Source: Sphingobacteriaceae bacterium (GTDB lineage: Bacteria; Bacteroidota; Bacteroidia; Sphingobacteriales; Sphingobacteriaceae). From it: 53,302 nt of DNA. A program made the position numbers and the translations under genes. Shown in pieces: positions 8,135 to 16,277 of the stretch. Within the stretch, counting starts at the first letter, position 1. Every line of letters starts with the position of its first letter. The stretch covers positions 1 to 53,302 of the forward strand of contig CANHCS010000004.1 in the NCBI GenBank assembly GCA_947459195.1, in the 5' to 3' direction. Under the pieces are notes generated by a model that saw only the letters and a list, made by a program, of their open reading frames with translations, had not been told where the DNA came from and did no database searches.

Positions 8135-9118
8135 TTACAATATCACTTCAATCAATTCCGAATAAAAATCCTGTATGGTACGCCCAGTGGCCCTGACCTG
8201 CTGCGGAATAATGCTGTTCTCTGATTGTCCGGGCACGGTATTGATCTCAATAAAATAGAAATTACCGGTGCCTTCTTCTAAAATATAATCAATGCGCACT
8301 ACTCCCCTGCAGTTCAGTTTGAGGTATACTTTATTAGCAATCTGATTTACGCGGGCCACTTCTTCTGCATTCATGCGTCCAGGTGTAATTTCTTGCGATA
8401 CGCCGGGTGTGTACTTGGCTTCAAAATCAAAAAACTCTTTGGAAGAGATGATCTCAGTGGCTGGAAGCACCTTGATACCATCTTTACCTTTATATACCCC
8501 GATAGTGAATTCCCGGCCCTGGATGAATTCTTCAACCAGCACCTGGGTATCTTCGGCGAAAGCCTTATCCAAGGCTTCCTGAATTTCGGCAGGCGATTTA
8601 ACCTTGTTCATACCAATGCTGCTGCCGCCATTATTCGGTTTTACGAAATAAGGCAGTTTTAATTCTTGTTGTATGGTTTCCGCATTCGCGGGATGATTTT
8701 CAAAAAACTGACAGGATCTGGCCACATGCAATCCCGGAATATCCTTGACAATGGCTTTGGTATAGCCTTTATTCATGCTGATGGCCGAAGTAAGTGCATC
8801 GCAACTGGTGTAAGGGATTTGCAGCATGTCGAAATAACCCTGCAGTTTTCCATCCTCGCCAGGTGAGCCGTGTAAGCCCACAAATACTGCATCGAATATG
8901 ATTTTTTTGCCAGCTAACTCAAGACTGAAATCATTCTTATCAATTTGATGCTTTGCACCCTGCTTGTCCTCAAAATACCAATTTTGTGGCGTAATAACAA
9001 TCTTATAAACATTAAATTTAGAGGCATCCAGGTTTTGCTCAATAACTGCTGCACTTTTGAGAGAAATCACCGATTCTCCGGTGAATCCTCCTGTAACCAG
9101 GGCGATATTCTTCTTCAT
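8135..9118 (-). CDS. ddl: D-alanine--D-alanine ligase
   Basis: Makes the D-Ala-D-Ala dipeptide for peptidoglycan using ATP. An ATP-grasp enzyme of 327 residues from the preferred start. Landmarks are LVTGGFTGESVISLKS near the N-terminus, GLHGSPGEDGKLQG, FVKPNNGGSSIG (ATP loop), FIQGREFTIGVY, and FIEINTVPGQSENSIIPQQ, which carries metal-binding Glu and Asn. The ATG at 9118 is preferred to the upstream TTG at 9127, because a perfect TATATTTG promoter box lies across that TTG and its predicted transcript start is at 9120. It is divergent from the PASTA-mltG operon, so both flanks concern the cell wall. Confidence 0.96.
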   Translation of the reverse strand: MKKNIALVTGGFTGESVISLKSAAVIEQNLDASKFNVYKIVITPQNWYFEDKQGAKHQIDKNDFSLELAGKKIIFDAVFVGLHGSPGEDGKLQGYFDMLQIPYTSCDALTSAISMNKGYTKAIVKDIPGLHVARSCQFFENHPANAETIQQELKLPYFVKPNNGGSSIGMNKVKSPAEIQEALDKAFAEDTQVLVEEFIQGREFTIGVYKGKDGIKVLPATEIISSKEFFDFEAKYTPGVSQEITPGRMNAEEVARVNQIANKVYLKLNCRGVVRIDYILEEGTGNFYFIEINTVPGQSENSIIPQQVRATGRTIQDFYSELIEVIL

Positions 9119-9124
9119 ATGCCT

Positions 9125-9132
9125 CAAATATA
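9125..9132 (-). promoter_or_regulatory. ddl -7 box (TATATTTG)
   Basis: A perfect TAnnTTTG on the minus strand, with six bases between it and the ATG at 9118. The predicted start at 9120 gives a 2-base leader, and makes the TTG at 9127 an unlikely start codon because it would lie outside the transcript. Confidence 0.6.
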
Positions 9133-9188
9133 ATTGAAATTTACGGTGCTGCCAGCTGCACTTACTTCCAAATTCCTGATTTTTCGAT

Positions 9189-9196
9189 TAAGTTTG
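9189..9196 (+). promoter_or_regulatory. PASTA-rhodanese-mltG operon -7 box (TAAGTTTG)
   Basis: A perfect TAnnTTTG on the plus strand. The predicted transcript start is near 9201, 14 bases before the ATG at 9215. It lies downstream of the TTG at 9134, so that longer reading of the gene is unlikely. Confidence 0.55.
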
Positions 9197-9214
9197 AATT
9201 ATAATTACATACAG

Positions 9215-9982
9215 ATGAGTTCGTTCTTCTCCTACCTTAAAACCAAAACCTTTCGTAAAAACCTGTATTGGGCTTTAGGCTCTGTATTTGCCTTTTTACT
9301 AATCATTTTTTACAGTTTGAGATTTTACACACATCATGGCGAAGGCGTTCCGGTACCAAAGCTGAAAGGACTGCCTATTGAGCGAGCAATAGAATTACTG
9401 GAGAACCAAGGTTTTCGTTATCAAATTGATTCGGTTTACCAATTAGACAAAGAACCTGGCATAGTGATTGAACAAGATCCGGATCCAAATACGAATGTAA
9501 AACTGAATAGAACACTTTATCTTACCATCATCACTCGTCAGGCGCCCGACATCCGATTCCCTGAGATCAGCGGTAAAACTTATTTAGAGGTAGCCGCCAC
9601 CCTGAGTAATTATGGTCTCAAATTGGGTGACACAACTTATGTAAATGATGTGGCAAAAGATGTGGTGCTTGCTTTCCGTTTCAGGGGACGCGATCTTCAG
9701 GCCGGTAACTCTCTACCAAAAGGTTCTGTCATCGATCTGATCTTAGGGGATGGAAAAGGTGCCAGTGAAGTAGATATTCCAAACTTATTAGGCTTAACAC
9801 TCGGTGAAGCAAGAATGGCGCTCTTAGGCTCATCTTTGAAAATGGGAACCGTCAACTTTCAAGGAAGCGGCCGCGATACCATCAATTCGAAAATCATAAA
9901 ACAGTATCCGGCACCTACCGATTCCCTGAGTAAAGTGAGTATAGGAAGCAGTGTGAACGTAATTCTTTCTGGAGGAAAATAA
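9215..9982 (+). CDS. Membrane-anchored triple-PASTA protein
   Basis: A 255-residue protein with a short basic cytoplasmic N-terminus, one transmembrane helix (about 20-40, WALGSVFAFLLIIFY) and three consecutive PASTA domains filling the rest. Recognisable PASTA cores are VPVPKLKGLPIERAIELLE, FPEISGKTYLEVAATL and VDIPNLLGLTLGEARMALL. PASTA domains bind uncrosslinked peptidoglycan or lipid II and are usually tied to PknB-type kinases or penicillin-binding proteins; here there is no kinase or transpeptidase domain. The ATG at 9215 is preferred because the promoter box lies at 9189-9196. Its stop overlaps the next start (TAATG). The setting beside ddl and mltG supports a cell-wall sensing or scaffold role. 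Confidence 0.9.
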   Translation: MSSFFSYLKTKTFRKNLYWALGSVFAFLLIIFYSLRFYTHHGEGVPVPKLKGLPIERAIELLENQGFRYQIDSVYQLDKEPGIVIEQDPDPNTNVKLNRTLYLTIITRQAPDIRFPEISGKTYLEVAATLSNYGLKLGDTTYVNDVAKDVVLAFRFRGRDLQAGNSLPKGSVIDLILGDGKGASEVDIPNLLGLTLGEARMALLGSSLKMGTVNFQGSGRDTINSKIIKQYPAPTDSLSKVSIGSSVNVILSGGK

Positions 9983-10287
9983 TGACAGACATCAGTCCGG
10001 AAGAATTAAAGCAAAGTCTTCAAGAAGGAAAAGATATACAGCTTTTAGATGTGCGAGAGGCAATCGAGTTCCACACCTTCAATATTGGAGGTGTTCATAT
10101 CCCGCTCGGTCAATTACCACAAAGTATAGAAGATCTGGAATGGGATCCGTCAACCGAAATTGCGGTGATTTGCCAAAGAGGTATCAGAAGCAAAACTGCT
10201 TGTCAAATTTTAGAAATGGCGGGTTTTAAAAATGTCAGGAACCTAAATGGCGGTCTATTAGCCTGGAGAAAAACGTTTAATTTATAA
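9982..10287 (+). CDS. Rhodanese-domain protein
   Basis: A 101-residue single rhodanese domain, cytoplasmic, without a signal peptide. It shows LLDVREAIEFHTFNIGGVHIP, and the active-site loop CQRGIRSKTA with the persulfide-forming Cys, then GFKNVRNLNGGLLAWRK, like GlpE/PspE-type single-domain sulfurtransferases. It transfers sulfane sulfur, with an unknown acceptor. It starts on the last base of the PASTA gene stop (TAATG), which implies translational coupling, and mltG follows after 4 bases. Its place inside a cell-wall operon is not explained by its chemistry. Confidence 0.93.
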   Translation: MTDISPEELKQSLQEGKDIQLLDVREAIEFHTFNIGGVHIPLGQLPQSIEDLEWDPSTEIAVICQRGIRSKTACQILEMAGFKNVRNLNGGLLAWRKTFNL

Positions 10288-10291
10288 ATCA

Positions 10292-11344
10292 ATGAGCAAG
10301 AAATCTGGTAAAAAACTAAATACAAGTACGAAAATAGGCTTAGCCTTTTTGCTTTTCGTATTGCTGATCGGGGGAATTTATGGATCATCCTACCTCTGGA
10401 AGTTTATAGGTGGCAATGTAAGTGATAAACAAGAATACCTTTTCGTTCGTACCGGATCGGATTTTGAAGATTTAATGCAAAATCTTCGCGAAAATGAAAT
10501 TTTAATTGATAGCAATAGCTTCAGATGGGCAGCCGGAAAGATGAATTTTAAAAAGATCAAACCCGGTAAATACCGATTAGAAGAAGGGATGAGCAACCGC
10601 AAACTGATCAATATGCTTAAATCTGGCAATCAGGAACCAGTAAAACTGAATTTTCAAAACATCAGGCTAAAAGAAGAATTCGCCGGGGTGATAGCCCGCC
10701 AACTGGAAGCCGATAGTTTATCTATCATTCATTTACTGGATTCTACCGCTTTTGTAAAGGCCCATGGATTTACTAAAGACGAGGTATATGTGATGTTCTT
10801 GCCCAATAGTTATGAACTGTATTGGAATACGAATGCCGAGCAATTCTTTGAACGCATGTATGAAGAATATCAGAAATTTTGGACCGAAAAAAAGAAGCAA
10901 AGAGCCGAAGAAATAGGTCTCACTCCTGCCGAGGTAAGCATTTTGGCATCAATTGTGGATAGTGAAGCATTGGTAGACAGCGAAATGCCGACCATTGCCG
11001 GACTGTACCTGAACCGTTTATTCACAGACATGAAATTAGAATCAGATCCTACGGTCATTTTTGCTACCAAAGATTTCAGTATCCGCAGAGTGCTAAATAA
11101 ACATTTACAAACGGCTTCTCCCTATAATACTTACCAAAATAGAGGTTTGCCTCCAGGGCCGATCAGCATGCCAAGTATAGCTGCAATAGATGCAGTGTTG
11201 AACTATAAAAAGCACAATTACATTTACATGTGTGCGAAAGAAGATTTTTCAGGCTACCATAATTTCGCCACCAATATGACCGCACATTTAGCGAATGCTA
11301 AGAAGTTTCAGCAGGCCTTGAACGACAGAAATATTAAGAAATAA
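10292..11344 (+). CDS. mltG: Endolytic transglycosylase MltG (YceG-like)
   Basis: An inner-membrane lytic transglycosylase that cuts nascent glycan strands and so sets their length. The 350-residue protein has an N-terminal transmembrane helix (about 14-34), a LysM-like region, and the YceG catalytic domain with ILASIVDSEALVDSEMP (the conserved Glu region), LYLNRLFTDMKLESDPTV and NTYQNRGLPPGPISMPS. The length is close to E. coli MltG (340). It follows the rhodanese gene by 4 bases and precedes ybgC by 3, so it is in the middle of a tight operon. Confidence 0.95.
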   Translation: MSKKSGKKLNTSTKIGLAFLLFVLLIGGIYGSSYLWKFIGGNVSDKQEYLFVRTGSDFEDLMQNLRENEILIDSNSFRWAAGKMNFKKIKPGKYRLEEGMSNRKLINMLKSGNQEPVKLNFQNIRLKEEFAGVIARQLEADSLSIIHLLDSTAFVKAHGFTKDEVYVMFLPNSYELYWNTNAEQFFERMYEEYQKFWTEKKKQRAEEIGLTPAEVSILASIVDSEALVDSEMPTIAGLYLNRLFTDMKLESDPTVIFATKDFSIRRVLNKHLQTASPYNTYQNRGLPPGPISMPSIAAIDAVLNYKKHNYIYMCAKEDFSGYHNFATNMTAHLANAKKFQQALNDRNIKK

Positions 11345-11347
11345 AGA

Positions 11348-11755
11348 ATGTATACCCATACCACAAAAATTAGAGTTAGATACGGTGAAACCGATCAGAT
11401 GGGTTATATGTATTATGGTAATTATGCCCAATTTTATGAGGTTGGACGAGTGGAAATGCTGAGAAGCCTGGGCATGAGTTATCAGGAAATGGAAGACTCC
11501 GGTATCATGATGCCTGTTCTCGAATTGAAATGCAAATACATTAAACCCGCTAAGTATGATCAGGAAATCACAGTTAAGGTGGTCATTGATAAAATGCCAG
11601 GCATACGAATTCACTTTGCATATGAGTTATATAATGAGGCGGAGGAGTTGATCAATCTGGGTGAAACGACCCTGGTGTTTGTTGATATGGAGAAAAATAA
11701 ACCTTGTTTACCTCCTGAAGAGTTTTTGAATAAAATGGCGGCATATTTTAATTAA
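11348..11755 (+). CDS. Acyl-CoA thioesterase, YbgC family
   Basis: A 135-residue hotdog protein. The N-terminal block VRYGETDQMGYMYYGNYAQF has the YbgC/4HBT pattern, with the Asp in place and the common His replaced by Tyr (MYYGNY), a substitution often seen in Bacteroidota members as I remember them. FYEVGRVEMLRSLG and CKYIKPAKYDQEI follow. It should hydrolyse short or medium acyl-CoA thioesters. It lies 3 bases after mltG and 2 before yihY. In proteobacteria YbgC belongs to the Tol-Pal envelope operon, so an envelope-linked role here is plausible but unproven. Confidence 0.9.
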   Translation: MYTHTTKIRVRYGETDQMGYMYYGNYAQFYEVGRVEMLRSLGMSYQEMEDSGIMMPVLELKCKYIKPAKYDQEITVKVVIDKMPGIRIHFAYELYNEAEELINLGETTLVFVDMEKNKPCLPPEEFLNKMAAYFN

Positions 11756-11757
11756 AT

Positions 11758-12744
11758 ATGAATTCTGTTCACCGATGGTTATTGAAGTTTAAACCTTATT
11801 TTCTATTCATTGAATGGACAAAGGTGCTTATTCTGCCGGGTTTCAAACCCCTACCCTTATACACTGTCGGTTTGTTTTTTTTCAAAGAGTTAGCCAAAGA
11901 ATCGCTGGTGAATAAAGCATCTTCATTAGCCTATAATTTCTTGTTGGCTGTATTTCCGGGTATCATTTTCTTGTTTACGCTCATTCCATACATTCCAATT
12001 TCAGATTTTCAAGATCAACTACTTTCACTGGTAGAAATGGTACTTCCTCAAAACGCCTACTTGGCTGTACAATCAACATTAGAGGATATCATCAAAAACC
12101 AAAATGGAAAATTACTCTCATTCGGTTTTCTTTTCGCTGTGTTCTTTGCTACCAACGGCGTACACAGTTTGATGCTTGCGTTCAATAAATCATCACTTAT
12201 TTTAGAGAACAGAACTTGGCTTAAACAACGATGGGTAGCAATAAAACTTAGTTTCATACTCATTTTAGCACTGATCCTGAGTTTAACCATCATCACTTTT
12301 AGTGAGTACTTCTTTGGTATTTTACGACGTGAAATCGGATTACTCAATCCGGGTTTCTGGATATTTTTAATAGAGGTCGCTCGTTGGCTCATCTTAACCG
12401 GACTTTACCTAATCACTATCTCTATTTTATATCGGTATGGACCTGCTACTCCCAAAAAATGGAAGTTTTTTAGTCCGGGTGCATGGCTAGCTACCATTTT
12501 GGCAATACTCACCTTTTGGGGTTTTGCATATTACATCAACAATTTCGGGACTTACAATAAACTATACGGTTCCATCGGTACACTCATCGTTATGATGATT
12601 TGGATGTACATCAATTCCTTGATTATCCTGGTTGGGTTTGAATTAAACGCCAGCATCGAACTCTCTAAGCGAAGCATCAAGATTGTAAAACCGCTCCCCC
12701 AGCGTTTTAGAAAAAATCTTGAATTGAAAAATCAACCTAAGTAA
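11758..12744 (+). CDS. YihY/virulence factor BrkB family membrane protein
   Basis: A 328-residue inner-membrane protein with about six transmembrane segments. The family hallmark LVNKASSLAYNFLLAVFPGIIFLFTLIP lies near residues 50-77 (given here in part: ASSLAYNFLLAVFPG), and IGTLIVMMIWMYINSLIILVG is the typical C-terminal segment. This is the family once called RNase BN, which is not the nuclease. The molecular function is unsettled; lipid or osmotic roles have been proposed for relatives. It is the last gene of the PASTA-mltG operon. The C-terminal tail is basic and cytoplasmic. Confidence 0.92.
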   Translation: MNSVHRWLLKFKPYFLFIEWTKVLILPGFKPLPLYTVGLFFFKELAKESLVNKASSLAYNFLLAVFPGIIFLFTLIPYIPISDFQDQLLSLVEMVLPQNAYLAVQSTLEDIIKNQNGKLLSFGFLFAVFFATNGVHSLMLAFNKSSLILENRTWLKQRWVAIKLSFILILALILSLTIITFSEYFFGILRREIGLLNPGFWIFLIEVARWLILTGLYLITISILYRYGPATPKKWKFFSPGAWLATILAILTFWGFAYYINNFGTYNKLYGSIGTLIVMMIWMYINSLIILVGFELNASIELSKRSIKIVKPLPQRFRKNLELKNQPK

Positions 12745-12816
12745 AATTATCTGGTACAACACTTGTAGGCTTAAAGGCAATTAAATATTTCTTTTTAATT
12801 AAATTATAAACGTATT

Positions 12817-13791
12817 ATGAAAACCTTTAAACTATGGCAGCCTGCATTAGGATTAATGATCGCTGCAACCATTACCCTCAGTTCTTGCGAAACTTTGAAG
12901 AATGAGGAGATTTCACCTCAAAATGAGGAAATGTTAACAAACTCCATTTCAACCTCGAGCCAAACGGTTATCACGCTGGATGACCGCACGAGTACCTCCT
13001 CTCCTTATGCCATTACCCTCGACACAATCATTGATAACGACAATGGCACCTGGACCTGGAGTTGGTCGGCACAAAATCCGTATCCGGGTGATGGCACCAA
13101 CGGGACGGTCCAAGATCTTGATCATTGGGACATGACCCTTGGGCATTACGCCACTATGAATGATATCGTAACGGGTGAAGTCAGTACGGATGGTATTACC
13201 TGGACTACATTCAGGCCTGAATACCGGATCGACATTAACCAATCTTGCTCAGCTGACACCGTCATTCAATTGAATTTAGGCACACGTGGTAGCCTGAAAT
13301 CATATTACAGAATTACCGTAAACAAAAGCTTTGCGGTAGATGATTCGGTTCAAGCCATTTATGTTTCGGGCCGTGAAGCGGGCTGCGGATTATTTAAGTT
13401 CAGTGGATTTGGTCGCCCAGAGGAAATAAGCACTAGCTGCAGTTTGGGCCAGGGTTATTATCTGAATAAAGATGATTTTGTGTGGAGCAGTAATGTTAAG
13501 GTTGGTGGATACACCTACACTCAAGCCGAGGCCAGGGCTATTTATGAAACGAGTAATAAAGGCGGTATCAGAGATGCTAAATATGCTTTTATCAATGCTG
13601 TGGTTATTAAAATGAGTGAAGCAACCATTAGCCGAACTGCAACTGTTTGGGCCGATCTCTTGATCGTGGATAATTACCTGAGCAGGTTGGGCAAATTAAC
13701 ACCATCCAATCTTCCGACAGGAAATGATGAAGCGAGAGACGCTGCCAGCCGCTTGAATAATTGGATAGACACACATCTGTGCGACAATTAA
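12817..13791 (+). CDS. Secreted lipoprotein, first of a tandem paralogue pair
   Basis: A 324-residue predicted lipoprotein with a type II signal (lipobox LSSC, Cys24). Two parts can be seen. The first (about 60-205) carries SSPYAITLD, WSWSAQNPYPGDG, NGTVQDLDHWDMTLGH and a YYRITVNK strand, and looks like a beta-rich extracellular domain. The second (about 215-324) starts CSLGQGYY, then VGGYTYTQAEARAIYETSNKGG and SRTATVWADLLIVDNYLSRL. It resembles the domain that often begins GYWKNH in secreted bacterial proteins, but the W-K/N-H positions are replaced. The next gene is a clear paralogue. No enzymatic motif is evident; surface binding or adhesion is a guess. The first member has HY where the second has a Cys (TLGQC). 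Confidence 0.82.
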   Translation: MKTFKLWQPALGLMIAATITLSSCETLKNEEISPQNEEMLTNSISTSSQTVITLDDRTSTSSPYAITLDTIIDNDNGTWTWSWSAQNPYPGDGTNGTVQDLDHWDMTLGHYATMNDIVTGEVSTDGITWTTFRPEYRIDINQSCSADTVIQLNLGTRGSLKSYYRITVNKSFAVDDSVQAIYVSGREAGCGLFKFSGFGRPEEISTSCSLGQGYYLNKDDFVWSSNVKVGGYTYTQAEARAIYETSNKGGIRDAKYAFINAVVIKMSEATISRTATVWADLLIVDNYLSRLGKLTPSNLPTGNDEARDAASRLNNWIDTHLCDN

Positions 13792-13804
13792 ATAATTGAT
13801 CTTA

Positions 13805-13846
13805 CAAACTTTCCGTACGAGTGACAGTACTTGTGCGGAAAGTTTG
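13805..13846 (+). other. Long hairpin after the first lipoprotein gene
   Basis: CAAACTTTCCG (13805-13815) pairs perfectly with CGGAAAGTTTG (13836-13846), and three more pairs extend it inward. No T run follows, so it is not a standard terminator. It may protect the 3' end of the upstream mRNA or set the ratio of the two lipoproteins. Confidence 0.55.
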
Positions 13847-13908
13847 GAATAGGTGTTGTATTAATCACCACAATTAACCTTTTCTAAAAACCTTAAAACC
13901 TTTATCAA

Positions 13909-14898
13909 ATGAAAAAAATTAACAAAATCTGGTCAATTACAGCAATTGTATTAGTCCTTGGTATTTTCATGAGTTCGTGTAAGAAAATGAGCCATGAGGA
14001 AGAAATTCCTCAAAATGTGGTAAACTCAGTGAGTAACTCCGGGCCTCAAACCCTTATTACCACCAATGCTTTCAATACCATTTTACCAAGTGTTAGTACC
14101 TCCTCACCCTATGTCGTTACCCTTGAAAGCATTAATAATAATGGAGATGGCACTTATACCTGGATTTGGTCAGTATTAAATCCCAACCCAGGTAACGGTC
14201 TCAACGGTACTGTTCAGGACTTGAGCCATTGGGACATCACACTCGGGCAATGTGCCACCATGGACGATGTAGTAAGTGCTTCTATGAGTGAAGATGGTAT
14301 TAACTGGATGGTGAATTACCTGCCAGCCTTACGACCCGATCCCAGCCAAAATTGTTTTACAGATTCGGTGATCAAATTCGATCTCGGAACGCGAAACAAC
14401 ATTAAATCTTATTATCAATTAACAGTCAGCAAAAATTTTAGTGTAGATACTAGCGTAACAGGAGTATATAAATCTGGGAATAATACCCGTTGTGGCACCT
14501 TTCAATTTAGCGGACTGGGTTGTCCGATTGTGCCAGAAGTCTCTTGTGCTTTTTCTCAGGGATATTTTTTCGCAAAACCAGACTTGATTTGGGCTAGCAA
14601 TGTGACAATTGGAGGCTATACCTATACGCAAGCCGAAGGCAAAGCCATTTGGAATACTTCCAATAAAGGTGGAATAAAGGATTCAAAAGCCGGATTCCTC
14701 CAAGTTGCTGCAATTAAACTCAGCGGAGCTAATGTTGCTCCAACAGCAAGTGTTTGGGCCGATGTGGCGATCGTAGAAAATTACCTCTCCGGTTTGAGCA
14801 AACTTAGTCCGACCAATTTACCAACCGGAAATGCAGCTGCTAAAGCAGCTGCAGGAAGAATTGGGGATTGGATTGACCAAAATCATTGTTCATTATAA
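13909..14898 (+). CDS. Secreted lipoprotein, second of a tandem paralogue pair
   Basis: A 329-residue predicted lipoprotein (lipobox MSSC, Cys24) homologous over its full length to the gene 117 bases upstream. Shared blocks include SSPYVVTLESI, WSVLNPNPGNGLNGTVQDL, SHWDITLGQCATMDD, YYQLTVSKNFSVD, CAFSQGYFF, GGYTYTQAEGKAIW, TSNKGGIKDSKAGF and LSPTNLPTGNAAAK. It has extra cysteines (TLGQC, LGCP) beside the shared ones (NCFTD, RCGTF, VSCAF, NHC), consistent with disulfides outside the cytoplasm. A strong terminator follows. This is a tandem duplication that has since diverged. The function is unknown. Confidence 0.82.
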   Translation: MKKINKIWSITAIVLVLGIFMSSCKKMSHEEEIPQNVVNSVSNSGPQTLITTNAFNTILPSVSTSSPYVVTLESINNNGDGTYTWIWSVLNPNPGNGLNGTVQDLSHWDITLGQCATMDDVVSASMSEDGINWMVNYLPALRPDPSQNCFTDSVIKFDLGTRNNIKSYYQLTVSKNFSVDTSVTGVYKSGNNTRCGTFQFSGLGCPIVPEVSCAFSQGYFFAKPDLIWASNVTIGGYTYTQAEGKAIWNTSNKGGIKDSKAGFLQVAAIKLSGANVAPTASVWADVAIVENYLSGLSKLSPTNLPTGNAAAKAAAGRIGDWIDQNHCSL

Positions 14899-14904
14899 TC
14901 GCAT

Positions 14905-14944
14905 AATGCATGAGGAGCCTGGAAAGCTTCTCATGCATTTTTTT
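14905..14944 (+). terminator. Strong terminator after the lipoprotein pair
   Basis: AATGCATGAGGAGC (14905-14918) pairs with GCTTCTCATGCATT (14926-14939) as a 14-bp stem with one G-T pair and a 7-base loop, followed by a run of T to 14944. It separates the lipoproteins from the XRE gene. Confidence 0.9.
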
Positions 14945-15053
14945 AAAACTTTAAAAGCTTTCTACATGTTAAAATTAAGATACCTGAAAATTATTTTTCG
15001 ACACCACACAATTTTAACCAATTATAATAGTTATTAATTATAAATTAAATACA

Positions 15054-15377
15054 ATGTATATGGAAGCGATTAAATCATCTCAATCTAAATATCAAAAAAG
15101 ATTGAGAAGTGCTCGTCTTAAGGAGTTAAGACATCTTTTAAAATTCACTCAAAAGGATATGGCCAAAATACTCAACATCACTCAAGTAGGGTATTTCAGG
15201 ATGGAGAACGGTGATAATGACATCACTGTCGATAAAGTTTACAGCTTATCGAAAGAATTTGGCTTATCTCCTACCTGGCTTATTTGCGGTATCGGTTGTA
15301 TGTTCGATCCCAAAATTAAAATGCAAAAATCGAAAGAGTGGAAACACGATGAACTGAATCACGACTTGGCCGTGTAG
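15054..15377 (+). CDS. XRE-family helix-turn-helix regulator
   Basis: A 107-residue protein with one Cro/C1-type DNA-binding domain at about residues 20-80: RLKELRHLLKFTQKDMAKIL (first helices), NITQVGYFRMENGDNDI (recognition region), and DKVYSLSKEFGLSPTWL. There is no ligand or protease domain, only a short basic-acidic tail. The ATG at 15054 or the next at 15060 could be the start. The upstream 100 bases are very AT-rich. It stands alone, with no toxin gene beside it, after a terminator. Regulation of the adjacent lipoproteins is possible but not shown. Confidence 0.88.
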   Translation: MYMEAIKSSQSKYQKRLRSARLKELRHLLKFTQKDMAKILNITQVGYFRMENGDNDITVDKVYSLSKEFGLSPTWLICGIGCMFDPKIKMQKSKEWKHDELNHDLAV

Positions 15378-15422
15378 CGTTTACCTCTTGTCATCCGATT
15401 TTAAAAATAGAAAATAAACGCT
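15376..15422. other. Inverted repeat between the XRE and DUF3050 genes
   Basis: AGCGTTTA at 15376-15383 and TAAACGCT at 15415-15422 are perfect 8-bp inverted copies separated by 31 bases, starting at the XRE stop codon. It could be a 3' hairpin or a weak operator; no T run follows. Confidence 0.3.
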
Positions 15423-15456
15423 GTAGCATTGAATACTGCTGCTTAACATTGCATTC

Positions 15457-16245
15457 ATGAGCACCAGCATTCAAAAAATTCAAGCGAAGATTTCGGAACT
15501 GCGTAATAAACTAACGGTCCACCCGGTTTACAGCAACATTGTAAAGAAAGAAGATTTAGAAATTTTTATGCAGCACCATGTTTTTGCAGTATGGGATTTC
15601 ATGTCTTTGTTAAAATCTTTACAGCAATCTTTAACTTGTGTGAGTACGCCTTGGTTTCCGGTTGGTAATGCTTCTACCCGCTTTTTAATCAATGAAATTG
15701 TGGTGGGTGAAGAAAGCGATGTGGATGAGGAGGGTAATCGAACTAGTCACTTTGAACTTTACTTAAAGGCCATGGAGCAGGCAGGAGCGAATACCGCTCA
15801 AATTCATTCTTTCTTGGATGAACTCAAAACTGGCTCGAGCATTCAAGCTGCCTTGTTAAATGCAAAAGTTTCTCCCTCGATTTCAGAATTTGTAAAATAT
15901 ACTTTTGAGATCATCGATTCTGGCAAACCACACTTACAAGCCGCTGTTTTCACTTTTGGTAGAGAGGATTTGATTCCTGATATGTTCATTGCCATGGTGA
16001 AAGACCTGAATGAAAGCTCAGGTGGACAAACTTCCATTTTCAAATATTATCTGGAGCGTCATATTGAAGTAGACGGCGACCACCATAGTCAACTGGCTTT
16101 ACAAATGACAGATGAATTGATCGATGGTGATGAGTTGAAAACAAAAGAAGCCTTAGAAGCAGTAAAAAAAGCGCTGCAGGTGCGCATTAAACTCTGGGAT
16201 GGGGTGATGAACACCATTCAGGCTAATGAATTGATACTTAATTAA
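15457..16245 (+). CDS. DUF3050 family protein (heme-oxygenase-like fold)
   Basis: A 262-residue cytoplasmic, mostly helical protein of the DUF3050 family. Visible blocks are LTVHPVYSNI, FMQHHVFAVWDFMSLLKSLQ, WFPVGNASTRFLINEIVVGE, ESDVDEEG, FTFGREDLIPDMF and YLERHIEVDGDHHSQLA. The conserved His and Glu residues within long helices are compatible with a metal site in a heme-oxygenase-like helical bundle, which is how I recall the family being described; its reaction is unknown. A weak -7 box (TAACATTG) ends five bases before the ATG, so the leader would be about one base. yajQ follows 32 bases later. Confidence 0.85.
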   Translation: MSTSIQKIQAKISELRNKLTVHPVYSNIVKKEDLEIFMQHHVFAVWDFMSLLKSLQQSLTCVSTPWFPVGNASTRFLINEIVVGEESDVDEEGNRTSHFELYLKAMEQAGANTAQIHSFLDELKTGSSIQAALLNAKVSPSISEFVKYTFEIIDSGKPHLQAAVFTFGREDLIPDMFIAMVKDLNESSGGQTSIFKYYLERHIEVDGDHHSQLALQMTDELIDGDELKTKEALEAVKKALQVRIKLWDGVMNTIQANELILN

Positions 16246-16277
16246 TAAACGGTTACCTTAGGGTCAAATATTAGCTT

